Both the position numbers and the translations under genes were made by a program. DNA of 63,189 bases, from contig JABHFS010000019.1 of NCBI GenBank assembly GCA_018672475.1, positions 1 through 63,189 of the forward strand, read 5' to 3'. The DNA comes from Gemmatimonadota bacterium. Its GTDB lineage: Bacteria; Latescibacterota; UBA2968; UBA8231. Under the pieces are notes generated by a model. That model was given only the letters and a program-made list of their open reading frames with translations, had not been told where the DNA came from and searched no databases. This document shows positions 1-8,569 of the stretch, piece after piece (within the stretch, counting starts at the first letter, position 1; every line of letters starts with the position of its first letter).

Positions 1-1
1 C

Positions 2-538
2 TTACTCTATGTCGCAGTGGAGGGCAAGGAGCAAATCATCGAACTCGACCCGGAAGATTTTGCTCTGCGTCGTACTTTTCAGCTCAACCGTGTTGTTGCC
101 GGCAAAGCGGTGCTCAAAGAAGGCGGCCAGGGTATTGAAGGCATCGCGTTCGTGCCCGATGCCGAGCACCCGGAAGGCGGTTTTTTTTACGTGGTTAACC
201 AGGGGATTGAGCTGGCGGCTGAAGAAGACTTGTCCGCGGTCTGCGAAGTGGTCTTGCCCTTGCGCAGCAGCAGCAAAGGGGCAACGGTGTCAATCCAACG
301 TTATTTCGAGCCGGGTTTTATCGACGTGTCCGGTTTGCACTACGATGCGAATAACGATGTGCTCATTCTTATCGGGGATGCGGTCAATGGCATTTTCTAC
401 GCCCGGCGATCGGGTGAACTGCTCGCAGGGCACGCATTGCCCGGCGATAATCAAGAAGGCATTGCGGTTGACGCGGACGGCAATCTATATATTGCACAAG
501 ATTCGGGCGGCATCATCAAGTATTTAAAAAGGAAATAG
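2..538 (+). CDS. SdiA-regulated (YjiK-like) propeller protein, 5' end missing
   Basis: The reading frame is open from the first bases of the window, so only the C-terminal 178 residues or so are present. Repeated short beta-type blocks (ELDPEDFALRRTF, DVSGLHYDANNDVLILIGD, GIAVDADGNLYIAQDSGGI) match the blade pattern of the SdiA-regulated/YjiK family of extracytoplasmic six-bladed propellers. The end YIAQDSGGIIKYLKRK fits a natural C-terminus of such proteins. The signal peptide, if any, lies outside the window. The next gene starts 2 bases after the stop, behind the AAGGA that overlaps this gene's end, so the two are very likely cotranscribed. The ligand is unknown. A generic NHL or SMP-30-like propeller is the main alternative. 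Confidence 0.6.
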   Translation, partial: LLYVAVEGKEQIIELDPEDFALRRTFQLNRVVAGKAVLKEGGQGIEGIAFVPDAEHPEGGFFYVVNQGIELAAEEDLSAVCEVVLPLRSSSKGATVSIQRYFEPGFIDVSGLHYDANNDVLILIGDAVNGIFYARRSGELLAGHALPGDNQEGIAVDADGNLYIAQDSGGIIKYLKRK

Positions 539-540
539 CC

Positions 541-2478
541 ATGGCGGTTGCAATCGACGCAGGTATCGTTGAGATCAAGCATACGAGCACGCCGTGGGCA
601 TTACGGCGCTATCGGACATTGGAGGAATGGCAGCAAAGGGCGGCGCAAATCCGCCGGCATATTCTCGTCTGTTCGGGCTTGTGGCTCCAGTCTGAGAAGA
701 AGCCGCTGAAGCCGCGAATTTTTGCTCGGATCGAGCGTGAGGGCTATAGCATAGAGAAGGTCTTTTTCGAGAGCATGCCCGGGTTTTTCGTCTGTGGCAA
801 TCTCTATCGGCCGTTGGGTAAAGGCCCTTTCCCGGGTATCGCTAATCCACATGGCCATTGGCAGCGCGGGCGGATAGAAGATATCGAATTGGGGTCGATA
901 CCCGGGCGGTGCATTAATTTCGCGCGCCAGGGCATGGTGGCCTTTGCCTATGATATGGTCGGTTATAACGACAGCGATCAGGTTGCGCATCAGACCTTTG
1001 GCGGGCGGCGCGAGGATTTGTGGGGGATCGGTGGGTTGAGTCTGCAATTGTGGAATAGTATCCGGGTAATCGATTTTCTTGAACAGCTACCAGATGTCGA
1101 TGCCAAACGCATCGGTTGCACCGGCGCATCCGGAGGTGGTTCGCAGACTTTTTTGCTGGCGGCCGTAGACGAGCGCATTAAGGCGGCGGCGGTGGTCAAT
1201 ATGGTCTCAGCGCAAATGCAGGGCGGTTGCAATTGCGAAAATCAGGGGCATTTGCGCCTCGATATCAACAATGTAGAAATCGCCAGTTGCATGGCCCCGA
1301 AACCACAATTACTGGTTTCGTGCACCGGCGATTGGACGGTGAATACGCCGGAAATAGAATACCCCGCCGTGCGTGATATCTACGGATTATACGGTGCTCA
1401 GGCGCAAATTACCCAGGTCCAGGTCGACGCCGAGCACAACTACAATAAATTGAGCCGCGAGGCCGTCTACGGCTTTTTTAATCGCCAATTTCTCGGTGGC
1501 AGGGGCCGTGTCGCCGAACGACCGTATATAGTGGAGAAAGATAAAGACCTGCTGGTTTTTAGCGATCGAGACAAACCGGCGAACGCGCTCGATGCCGAGG
1601 GGGTTACCGAGGCGGTGGTCAATAGGAGCGAGAGGCGCTTTGCAGGACTTTTGAAGAATGGAGGCCGGCATTTTCAGCAAGAAATGCGCCCGGCTTTGGC
1701 GAGCTTGCTCGGGGTCGATGTTGATGTGGCTTTAGTGACAAGGAGTGTGCGATATCATCGTGGGAAAGACCATGTCGGCGAAGAGTTGTTGCTCGCTCGC
1801 GAAGGCCGTGGCGAAATATTGCGCGGGATGTTTTACCTGCCGCCCGGTGCAAAGGGCAAGTTGCCAGCGGTGCTCGTCGCAGATGATGGAGGCGGCCAGA
1901 AGCTAATCGACTGGGCCAGCGGCAAAGTGGGGAAAATGGTCCTGGGCTTATTACAGGCGAATAGGGCCGTGCTGGTTGTCGGACCTTTTTTGTCGAATGC
2001 GGCCCAACGGGCAGGCCACGACGAAACCAAGTCGAGCCATTACCATACGTATAATCAGGCGACGATGGCTTGTCGGGTGCAGGATATACTGACGGCGTTG
2101 GCGTATCTGGACGAACATCCGCGAGTTGGTAAGCGCGCTCTTGTCGGCATGGGGCAGGCGGGCCTTTGCAGTTTGTTCGCTCGGGCGTTGGTATGCGATG
2201 TAGAGCGGACGGCAATCGATTGGGCTCGTCTCGATCTGAATGACGATGGACATTGGACGGGCGAACGCTTTGTTCCAGGTATCCGAGCGCTCGGCGATGT
2301 GCGCACCGCTTTGGCATTATGCGCACCTGGGCATTTGCTGGTGCATGCGACGGGGCGCCATTTCCCCGAGAGACTTGCCCGGAAGGCCTATCGCTCGGTT
2401 GGTCGGAGCGCACAGTTGCAGGTTGCAAGTGTGCGGATGGGCCAAACGGAGATTGTCGAACGGATTATCGGCGGCTGA
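541..2478 (+). CDS. Alpha/beta hydrolase, acetyl-xylan-esterase-like, with a degenerate second hydrolase-like domain
   Basis: A 645-residue protein starting behind AAGGA. Residues about 70-320 form a complete alpha/beta-hydrolase domain of the Abhydrolase_7/acetyl xylan esterase type: nucleophile elbow GASGGGS with Ser197, Asp264 in CTGDWT and His299 in DAEHN, plus the oxyanion-region NPHGHW. Such enzymes deacylate carbohydrates or related esters. Residues about 420-640 look like a second hydrolase fold (LPAVLVADDGG, then VGMGQAGL where a nucleophile elbow is expected), but the nucleophile serine is absent, so this half is probably structural or substrate-binding. I see no clear signal peptide, so it is presumably cytoplasmic. 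It follows the propeller gene directly. The exact substrate cannot be read from sequence. Confidence 0.75.
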   Translation: MAVAIDAGIVEIKHTSTPWALRRYRTLEEWQQRAAQIRRHILVCSGLWLQSEKKPLKPRIFARIEREGYSIEKVFFESMPGFFVCGNLYRPLGKGPFPGIANPHGHWQRGRIEDIELGSIPGRCINFARQGMVAFAYDMVGYNDSDQVAHQTFGGRREDLWGIGGLSLQLWNSIRVIDFLEQLPDVDAKRIGCTGASGGGSQTFLLAAVDERIKAAAVVNMVSAQMQGGCNCENQGHLRLDINNVEIASCMAPKPQLLVSCTGDWTVNTPEIEYPAVRDIYGLYGAQAQITQVQVDAEHNYNKLSREAVYGFFNRQFLGGRGRVAERPYIVEKDKDLLVFSDRDKPANALDAEGVTEAVVNRSERRFAGLLKNGGRHFQQEMRPALASLLGVDVDVALVTRSVRYHRGKDHVGEELLLAREGRGEILRGMFYLPPGAKGKLPAVLVADDGGGQKLIDWASGKVGKMVLGLLQANRAVLVVGPFLSNAAQRAGHDETKSSHYHTYNQATMACRVQDILTALAYLDEHPRVGKRALVGMGQAGLCSLFARALVCDVERTAIDWARLDLNDDGHWTGERFVPGIRALGDVRTALALCAPGHLLVHATGRHFPERLARKAYRSVGRSAQLQVASVRMGQTEIVERIIGG

Positions 2479-2549
2479 GAAGCGTGGTTCGCGCATTACA
2501 GATTGCGGATACTATAGGAAAAAGAGGTATCCGGCTGTTTCGTTTTGCT

Positions 2550-2610
2550 CGTGTTTTGTCAAAACGGGTGAACCGTCGATTAAGCGGCTCACCCGTTTTG
2601 GCAAAACACG
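2550..2610. terminator. Long palindrome between convergent genes, likely bidirectional terminator
   Basis: Two 26-base arms (2550-2575 and 2585-2610) are complementary except at two positions, separated by 9 bases. It lies exactly between the stop of the plus-strand hydrolase and the stop of the minus-strand oxidoreductase. There is no long external T run, but TTTT runs occur inside the arms. The long stem could also be a REP-like or RNA-processing element. Confidence 0.6.
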
Positions 2611-2639
2611 GTTGTACTAGTAGGTAAGAGATTCGTTCG

Positions 2640-3686
2640 TTAAAACACCACCTCGCGGCCGCTGCGCGCCGATTCGTAACAGGCATCGACTATTTTTTGC
2701 AGGTTGAGCAACTGCCGAGCGTCTTGTAATGCCCAGGCTTCGCCGGCGCGCAATTTGCCGATCAGGGCGGCGTCTTGGGTGTGTACGCTTTTGAACCAGT
2801 CGTCTTCGCCGTCTAGGGTGGGGGTCTGGTCGACGATCTCTCCTTCGACATCGACTTTGACGGTGAAGGGGGCACCGGTTACTGTGCCCTTGGTGGTCGT
2901 CAATTCAAAACTGTGATAATCCTTGGCCTCGCTGCACCAGTTGCCCTCTAAAGAATAAAAGGCGCCATTGTCGAAACGCACGAAGGCGCTGAGCAAGTCT
3001 TCGGCATCGTAGCGCTCGTGGATTTTGGCGTCTATTTTGGGGCCGCGTTTGCCGGGAAAAAGCTTGTTGGTGGCGGCGCTGACGGTGAGCGGATTTGGGG
3101 AACCGCCGATCCACATCGCCAGGTCGAGGGTGTGCACCAGCGTTGAGGCGAGTACGCCGCCTCCGGAAGTGGCTAGGTGGTAGTGGGGGGCCCAGACCGG
3201 TGGGTAGTCGTGGCAGCCCCAAGCCTTGGCATAGACTGGTGTGCCGATGCTATCGCCCTCGATCAGGCGATGCAAATACTGGGAACTGGGCATATAGCGC
3301 ATATTGGTGCCGAGTTGTACCCGTAAGCCGGCGGTCTCGGCTTTGGCAAGCACGTTTTGCGCTTCGGTCGCGTTCATCATGAAGGGTTTTTCGCAGAGCA
3401 CGTTGGCTCCGGCCTCAAGGCTGGCTAGCGACATCGCCTCATGCGTATTGGGCATGGTGGCGACGATGACCAAGTCGAGGTCGCCGGGCGAGAGCATCTC
3501 GTGGTAGTCCTTAGCCGAGCGGGCTTGCGGCCAGAGTTGGCAGGCGGCGGCCAGGCGCTCGTCGTCGAGATCGCAGACCGCCGCAACGGTGGCGATCTGT
3601 TCGGTTAGCTCCTTAATGGCTGCAAAATGGACATTGGCCTGGGTACCACAGCCGATCATTCCTATGCGCACGGCGCGATCAATCAT
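2640..3686 (-). CDS. Gfo/Idh/MocA family NAD(P)-dependent oxidoreductase
   Basis: A 348-residue protein of normal family length. The N-terminal Rossmann fold shows IGMIGCGTQANVH (Gly at 9, 12 and 14) and the acidic end of strand 2 (VCDLDDERL). The family signature CEKP sits at residues 98-101, where Lys100 is the conserved lysine at the active site. The C-terminal alpha/beta domain carries GGGVLASTLVHTLDLAMWI, typical of the substrate-side helix with a conserved His. Such cytoplasmic enzymes oxidise or reduce sugars, inositols or related polyols. It is transcribed alone, divergent from the DadA-like gene at 3815, so 3687-3814 should hold both promoters. Substrate unknown. Confidence 0.88.
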   Translation of the reverse strand: MIDRAVRIGMIGCGTQANVHFAAIKELTEQIATVAAVCDLDDERLAAACQLWPQARSAKDYHEMLSPGDLDLVIVATMPNTHEAMSLASLEAGANVLCEKPFMMNATEAQNVLAKAETAGLRVQLGTNMRYMPSSQYLHRLIEGDSIGTPVYAKAWGCHDYPPVWAPHYHLATSGGGVLASTLVHTLDLAMWIGGSPNPLTVSAATNKLFPGKRGPKIDAKIHERYDAEDLLSAFVRFDNGAFYSLEGNWCSEAKDYHSFELTTTKGTVTGAPFTVKVDVEGEIVDQTPTLDGEDDWFKSVHTQDAALIGKLRAGEAWALQDARQLLNLQKIVDACYESARSGREVVF

Positions 3687-3814
3687 AACGACAATTCCTA
3701 TCTTCCTATAGCTCAGCCTGGTTTTTCGGAGTATAATATCAACTAAATAAGTAGTTTATTCGCCCTTTGGCGTCAATGGCCGCCCATTGGGCACCTAAAA
3801 ATAGGGCTCATATT

Positions 3815-5065
3815 ATGGCGCAAGAAGTAGATGTATTGCTCATCGGTGCCGGGGTTGCCGGGGTCTGCAGCGCGAATTTTCTGCAACAGCAAGGCCGCGA
3901 TGTGACCCTGGTCGAAAAAGACGAGGTCTGCGCGGGCAGTTCCTATGGTAATGCCGGGCTGATCGTGCCGAGTCACAGCGTGCCCTTGGCCGAACCGGGC
4001 GCCATCGGCCAGGGCTTGCGATGGATGTTCGATCCGGAGAGCCCCTTTTATATCAAACCGCGTCTGGACCGCGACCTGATCTCCTGGTTGTGGCAGTTTC
4101 GCAAAGCCAGCACCAAACGCCGGGTGCAACGGGCGATGCCGTTCTTGCGCGATATGCACCTGGAGAGTTTTCGCCTCTATCAAAGCCTTGCTGAAGAATT
4201 AGATTTTGCCTTTGGGCACGAGGGCCGATTACTCTTGTGCAAGACCGAAGACGGGTTGAGGCACGTCAGGGAAGAGGCCGAGTTGATGCAGGGGGTGGGG
4301 TTACAGGTGGAGATGCTCGATGCGACAGGGGTGAAAAAACTGGATGAAAATGTCGAATTCGACACGATCGGCGGGGCTTTTTATCGCCAGGACGCGCATT
4401 TGGACCCGGCACTTTTTGTCCGAGGGTTGGCGGCGCGCTGCGTTGAACGCGGTATGCAGTTGCGCGAGAAGACCGAAGTGCTGGGTTTCCAAGTCGAAGG
4501 GCGGCAGATCAAACTCGTTGAAACCACGCGCGGAGATTTTGCGGCGAATGAGATTGTGTTGTGTAGTGGCTGCTGGTCGCCGGGGTTGGTTGCCGACTTG
4601 GACTTGTCGTTGCCGGTGCAGCCGGCTAAGGGCTATAGTGTCACCACGCGCAGGCCGGATCGTTGCCCACAGATTCCCTTCATGTTAGTAGAAGCCAAAA
4701 TCGCTGCCACGCCGATGGGCGACAAGCTGCGTTTCGCTGGTACTCTGGAATTGGCGGGCATGGATCTGTCGATCAATCGCCGCCGAGTCGCCGCCCTGAT
4801 GAAGGCCGTGCCGGAGTATGTGCCTGCATGGGGGCAGGGCGCGTTAGAGCTTGTTGAAGTGTGGCGGGGTTTGCGGCCGTGCAGCCCGGACGGCTTGCCC
4901 TATATAGGGCGGGCGGGCGCGTATGACAACCTAACGGTCGCGGCCGGCCATGCGATGATCGGGGTTTCGTTGGGGCCGGTGACCGGAGCTGTGACGGCGC
5001 GGATCGTTCAGGGCGAAGAGTCGGGTTTTGATATGAGTTTGTGCGATGTCGACAGATACAACTAA
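3815..5065 (+). CDS. FAD-dependent oxidoreductase, DadA-like (D-amino-acid dehydrogenase family)
   Basis: Starting at 3815 gives a 416-residue protein beginning MAQEVDVLLIGAGVAG; an in-frame ATG 48 bases upstream would add a sequence unlike the family, so I prefer the inner start. The GxGxxG dinucleotide fold is at the extreme N-terminus, followed by VEKDEVCAGSSYGNAGLI, typical of DadA-like DAO proteins, and a C-terminal FAD-contacting stretch (WRGLRPCSPDGLPYIG, AAGHAMIGVSLGP). This group oxidises D-amino acids or N-substituted glycines and feeds electrons to the membrane. An N-acyl-D-amino-acid deacylase at 18226 would fit D-amino-acid use, but that link is inference. The next gene starts 10 bases downstream. 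Confidence 0.85.
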   Translation: MAQEVDVLLIGAGVAGVCSANFLQQQGRDVTLVEKDEVCAGSSYGNAGLIVPSHSVPLAEPGAIGQGLRWMFDPESPFYIKPRLDRDLISWLWQFRKASTKRRVQRAMPFLRDMHLESFRLYQSLAEELDFAFGHEGRLLLCKTEDGLRHVREEAELMQGVGLQVEMLDATGVKKLDENVEFDTIGGAFYRQDAHLDPALFVRGLAARCVERGMQLREKTEVLGFQVEGRQIKLVETTRGDFAANEIVLCSGCWSPGLVADLDLSLPVQPAKGYSVTTRRPDRCPQIPFMLVEAKIAATPMGDKLRFAGTLELAGMDLSINRRRVAALMKAVPEYVPAWGQGALELVEVWRGLRPCSPDGLPYIGRAGAYDNLTVAAGHAMIGVSLGPVTGAVTARIVQGEESGFDMSLCDVDRYN

Positions 5066-5075
5066 GGATAAACTA

Positions 5076-6731
5076 ATGAAAAAAGTATTGATGATAATCG
5101 GTGGGACCGCTCACCCCTTTGAACCCTGCGCTGCCATTTTTAAAGCGGCGATGGAAGAAACCGGTCAATTTGCGGTTGAGGTGACCCAGGACCGTAGTGG
5201 CCTGGCAGATCTATCGGGGTATGACGCGGTGGTGATGTATACGGTGGGCGGTGAAATGACCCGCGAACAGGAACAAGGTCTATGTGGGTACGTGCGCGGT
5301 GGCGGCGGGCTTTTTGCCATGCACTGCGCGAATGCCGAGATGGGCGCATTTACTGAATATCAAGAGATGGTCGGCACGCGTTTTACCGGGCACGGGCCCA
5401 TTGCAGAATTTGCTGTCGAAACGATGGCGGATTGCGGTGATATTCTGCCACGGCTGAGCGCGGCCTTTGCGATCACCGACGAATTTTATATGGTCGAGCG
5501 GACCACTGATGCCGAGTTGCGCGATTTTCAGCACGGGACATGGCAATTTGCCCGACATTCCCTGGGCTATGTACGCGATTATGGCGAGGGGCGGGTGTTG
5601 TACACGGCGCTTGGCCACGATGAGCGGGCCTTCGCGCATGTCGATTTCCAAGATTTATGTGCTAAGGCTTTGCGGTATATCTGCGGGTTAAACGAGGAAA
5701 AAACCGTACGCATTGGGCTTTTGGGCTATGGCCCGGCCTTTAAGATGGGCAACCACCATTCGGATCGCATCCAGGCTACGCAGGGTTTTGAGTTGGTGGC
5801 GGTCTGTGACCGGGATCCGGCTAGGCTCGCAGCGGCCAAAGAGGAGCAGGGCGAGCATCTAGCGGTTTTTTCTGATGCCGAGCAGATGGCCGCTAGCGGC
5901 CAGATCGATCTGGGCATTGTCATTTTGCCGCACGCCTACCACGCGATGGGTATCAAAACGCTTTTGGCTGAAGGTGTACACGTGATTACGGAAAAACCCT
6001 TTGCCGTCAAAGTGGCCGATTGTGATGAGGTCATCGCTTTGGCAAAAAATAAGGGCGCGATGCTATCGGTATATCACAACCGGCATTGGGATCCGGATGT
6101 GTTGACGCTATTGCACGTGATTGAGTCGGGGCTATTGGGGGAGGTCTATTCGCTCGAATGCAATATGGTCGGCTATGGCCGGCCCGGACAGGCCTGGCGT
6201 TCGCACAAGCCGATCTCGGGCGGGGCGCTCTACGATATGGGCGCGCACCAATTCGAAAAGGTGTTACAGTTGTTGCCCAAAAGTAATCGCAAGGGGGAGC
6301 CGATCAACCGCAAGGCCAGCCTCTACGGCAATTTCAGCAAGCGCAAATGGTATGATACCACCAACGAGGATTATATTCGCGCCTATGCCCGCTTTGATGG
6401 GGGGGTCGAGGCGCAAGTGGTGGTCTCAAGTTTGTGTGCGGCGAGTAAGCCGTTGTGGACGGTATTGGGTACGGAAGGGGCGGCGGTCGTCGAAGATTGG
6501 GGCAGTGGCGCGCAGGTGACCTCGGTGGATGCGGCGGGAGTACGACGCGAAATACATATTCCCGCGGTGCAAAAGCTCAATGGCTATTACAAGAATGTCG
6601 CCGACCATCTGCTTTGCGATTTTCCGCTGATCATCACGCCGAAATGGGCGAAAGGGCCGATTCAGCTTATCGAGGGCTGTGAGCAAGCGGCGAATCGGGA
6701 CGAGGTGGTGAAGGTTAGTTTCGATTTTTAG
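5076..6731 (+). CDS. ThuA-like domain fused to a Gfo/Idh/MocA oxidoreductase
   Basis: The start at 5076 is set by AAGGA at 5064-5068, which overlaps the previous gene's stop; an ATG 30 bases upstream lies inside that gene. The 551-residue product has two parts. Residues 1 to about 209 are ThuA-like (trehalose-utilisation family, class I glutamine-amidotransferase fold): KKVLMIIGGTAHPFEPC, GYDAVVMYTVGGEM, GGGGLFAMHCAN, GEGRVLYTALGHDERAF. From about residue 213 a Gfo/Idh/MocA enzyme follows: RIGLLGYGPAFKMGNHH, VCDRDPARL, TEKPF and a C-terminal DMGAHQFEK helix. ThuA homologues convert disaccharides to 3-keto forms together with oxidoreductases, so a fused 3-keto-sugar enzyme is plausible. Substrate not proven. 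Confidence 0.85.
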   Translation: MKKVLMIIGGTAHPFEPCAAIFKAAMEETGQFAVEVTQDRSGLADLSGYDAVVMYTVGGEMTREQEQGLCGYVRGGGGLFAMHCANAEMGAFTEYQEMVGTRFTGHGPIAEFAVETMADCGDILPRLSAAFAITDEFYMVERTTDAELRDFQHGTWQFARHSLGYVRDYGEGRVLYTALGHDERAFAHVDFQDLCAKALRYICGLNEEKTVRIGLLGYGPAFKMGNHHSDRIQATQGFELVAVCDRDPARLAAAKEEQGEHLAVFSDAEQMAASGQIDLGIVILPHAYHAMGIKTLLAEGVHVITEKPFAVKVADCDEVIALAKNKGAMLSVYHNRHWDPDVLTLLHVIESGLLGEVYSLECNMVGYGRPGQAWRSHKPISGGALYDMGAHQFEKVLQLLPKSNRKGEPINRKASLYGNFSKRKWYDTTNEDYIRAYARFDGGVEAQVVVSSLCAASKPLWTVLGTEGAAVVEDWGSGAQVTSVDAAGVRREIHIPAVQKLNGYYKNVADHLLCDFPLIITPKWAKGPIQLIEGCEQAANRDEVVKVSFDF

Positions 6732-6851
6732 GGCATGGAGCTTGCCATGCTTAAAGGATGGTTATACGGAGGAATGAAGTTGTGTTAGCCTACCATTTCA
6801 CCGATATTGCACAGTATTCATCTCTATTGAAAGCGTATACTTAGACCTATT

Positions 6852-7097
6852 ATGGACGATTCACAAAAATACCTTGATCTGCTCAGCGAACCCCGCAAAG
6901 TGGGTTATGTCTGGTGGGTCTATTTGCTGCTATACGCCGTCGCCATTCCCTGGTATTGGCCCGAGGGCTATGTCGGGCCGTTGGTCTTGGGCTTTCCGCT
7001 CTGGGTAGCGGTCACGCTGGGTACGGTCTTTCTCTTGGCATCTTGGACGGCGTGGGTGATACACCGCTACTGGCAACAGGCGGGGGAGGATGACTGA
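6852..7097 (+). CDS. DUF3311-like small membrane subunit partnered with sodium symporter
   Basis: An 81-residue protein with two hydrophobic segments (about 20-36 and 44-69) and charged ends. The pattern PWYWPEGYVGPLVLGFPLW followed by a second membrane helix is that of DUF3311-type small proteins, which precede sodium:solute symporters. Its last base is shared with the first base of the symporter ATG, so translation is coupled. The likely role is a small inner-membrane accessory of that transporter. DUF997/YhdT-like proteins are the nearest alternative. Confidence 0.7.
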   Translation: MDDSQKYLDLLSEPRKVGYVWWVYLLLYAVAIPWYWPEGYVGPLVLGFPLWVAVTLGTVFLLASWTAWVIHRYWQQAGEDD

Positions 7098-8554
7098 TGG
7101 GTGAGGGCTTAGTGTTTGGTCCCGGGGCGCTAATGGTCGTAGGGCTCTATCTGGTTTCGATGATCGGGGTGGGCTGGATCGCGCGCAAAAAACGCCAGTC
7201 CGACAGCATGGCCGATTTCTATTTGGCTGGACGCTCGCTCGGTTTGGCGGTGCTCTTTTTGACCCTCTACGCGACGCAATACAGCGGCAATACGCTCTTC
7301 GGTTACACCGGCAAAACCTATCGCATCGGCTTTGAGTGGACCGCGTCAGTGGTCTTTATGTTTTCGGTTATTGTCGGTTATATGCTCTTTGCCCCGCGTT
7401 TGGTGCTCTTGGCGCGTAAAGAAGGTTTTATCACTCCGGGTGATTATATCCGCTACCGTTTCGCCTCGCCGGCGTTGACGCTGTTGAGCACGGTCTTGAT
7501 GATCTACGCGTTGTGCAATTATACGCTGGCTCAGCTCAAGGCGATGGGGGCTGCAGTCGAAGGCATTACCGACGGCGCAGTGCCGGGGGCCTATGGCATT
7601 ATTGCCTTGGCCGTGATCATGGTCATCTACGAAACCCTCGGCGGCATGCGTTCGGTGGCCTGGACCGATGTTATCCAAGGTGTGGTATTGCTGCTGGGCT
7701 TCGCAATCCTGGCTTTTCTTATACCGATCCAGTTGGGCGGGGGGCTGGAAAATGTCGTCGCCAAACTCGGCGCGATGGACCCGCCGAAGGTGCAGGCGCC
7801 GAGCTTTGAAGGGGCGACTAAGTGGATTAGTTATGTCTTTCTCTTAGGCTGTGGTGCCGCCATTTATCCGCAGGCGATTCAGAGGTTGTATTCTAGCCGC
7901 TCGGTTAAAGTGCTCAAACGCTCGCTGGCGATTATGGCTTTTATGCCTTTGACGACGACACTCGTCGCGTTGATCTGCGGTTTGACCGCGGCGGTGGTGC
8001 TGCCCGATTTGAGCAAAGCCGAGTCCGACCAGGTGCTGGCCCGACTCTGCGCATTGGTGATGAGCGAATCGGTGTTGGGGTATTGGCTGGTGGTGGTGGT
8101 GTTTGCCGCGGCGCTGGCGGCGCTGATGTCAACGGCAGATTCGGCGCTATTGTCGATGTCGTCGATGCTGACCAAAGATATTTATTTGCCGTATTTTCGC
8201 CCGAATGCGACTGAAGCGGAGTTGACGAAATTTGGCAAGATTAGCTCGTGGGTGATCGTCGTTTTATTGGTGCTCGTGGCCATCGGTACTGAGGCGACAC
8301 TAGTGCGTTTGCTGGAGCTTAAATTCGAGGTCCTGATTCAGGTGGTGCCTTGTTTCTTTATGGGCTTGTATTGGAAAAGGCTAACGGCGGGCACCGCGCT
8401 ATTGGGCATGCTGTGTGGCTTGGCCGTGGCCTTGGGATTGACGCTGGCGGGTAATCCGCTGGTATGGGGTTTCCACGCGGGGGTGATCGGCCTTTTTCTT
8501 AATGCGGCGGTCTGTGCGGTGGGGACCTTGCTCAAGCCAGTACCAACAGACTAA
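7097..8554 (+). CDS. Sodium:solute symporter (SSF/SSS family)
   Basis: A 485-residue integral membrane protein with about 13 hydrophobic segments. Family marks are the N-terminal DFYLAGRSLG motif after the first helix, TQYSGNTLFGYTGKTYRIG in helix 3, YETLGGMRSVAWTDVIQG (the classic SSF signature region) and AALMSTADSALLSMSSM, which carries sodium-site serines. This places it with pantothenate/proline/sugar-type Na+ symporters in the inner membrane. It is coupled to the DUF3311-like subunit and followed after 15 bases by an M42 peptidase and an enolase-superfamily enzyme, so the cargo is probably a small organic acid, peptide or sugar acid. Substrate not determinable. Confidence 0.9.
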   Translation: MGEGLVFGPGALMVVGLYLVSMIGVGWIARKKRQSDSMADFYLAGRSLGLAVLFLTLYATQYSGNTLFGYTGKTYRIGFEWTASVVFMFSVIVGYMLFAPRLVLLARKEGFITPGDYIRYRFASPALTLLSTVLMIYALCNYTLAQLKAMGAAVEGITDGAVPGAYGIIALAVIMVIYETLGGMRSVAWTDVIQGVVLLLGFAILAFLIPIQLGGGLENVVAKLGAMDPPKVQAPSFEGATKWISYVFLLGCGAAIYPQAIQRLYSSRSVKVLKRSLAIMAFMPLTTTLVALICGLTAAVVLPDLSKAESDQVLARLCALVMSESVLGYWLVVVVFAAALAALMSTADSALLSMSSMLTKDIYLPYFRPNATEAELTKFGKISSWVIVVLLVLVAIGTEATLVRLLELKFEVLIQVVPCFFMGLYWKRLTAGTALLGMLCGLAVALGLTLAGNPLVWGFHAGVIGLFLNAAVCAVGTLLKPVPTD

Positions 8555-8569
8555 AAAATAGGGGAAATA

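Noticed and set aside
1619..2428. A long minus-strand ORF inside the hydrolase gene
   Set aside because: High Pro/Arg/Ser composition typical of an antisense shadow in GC-rich DNA.
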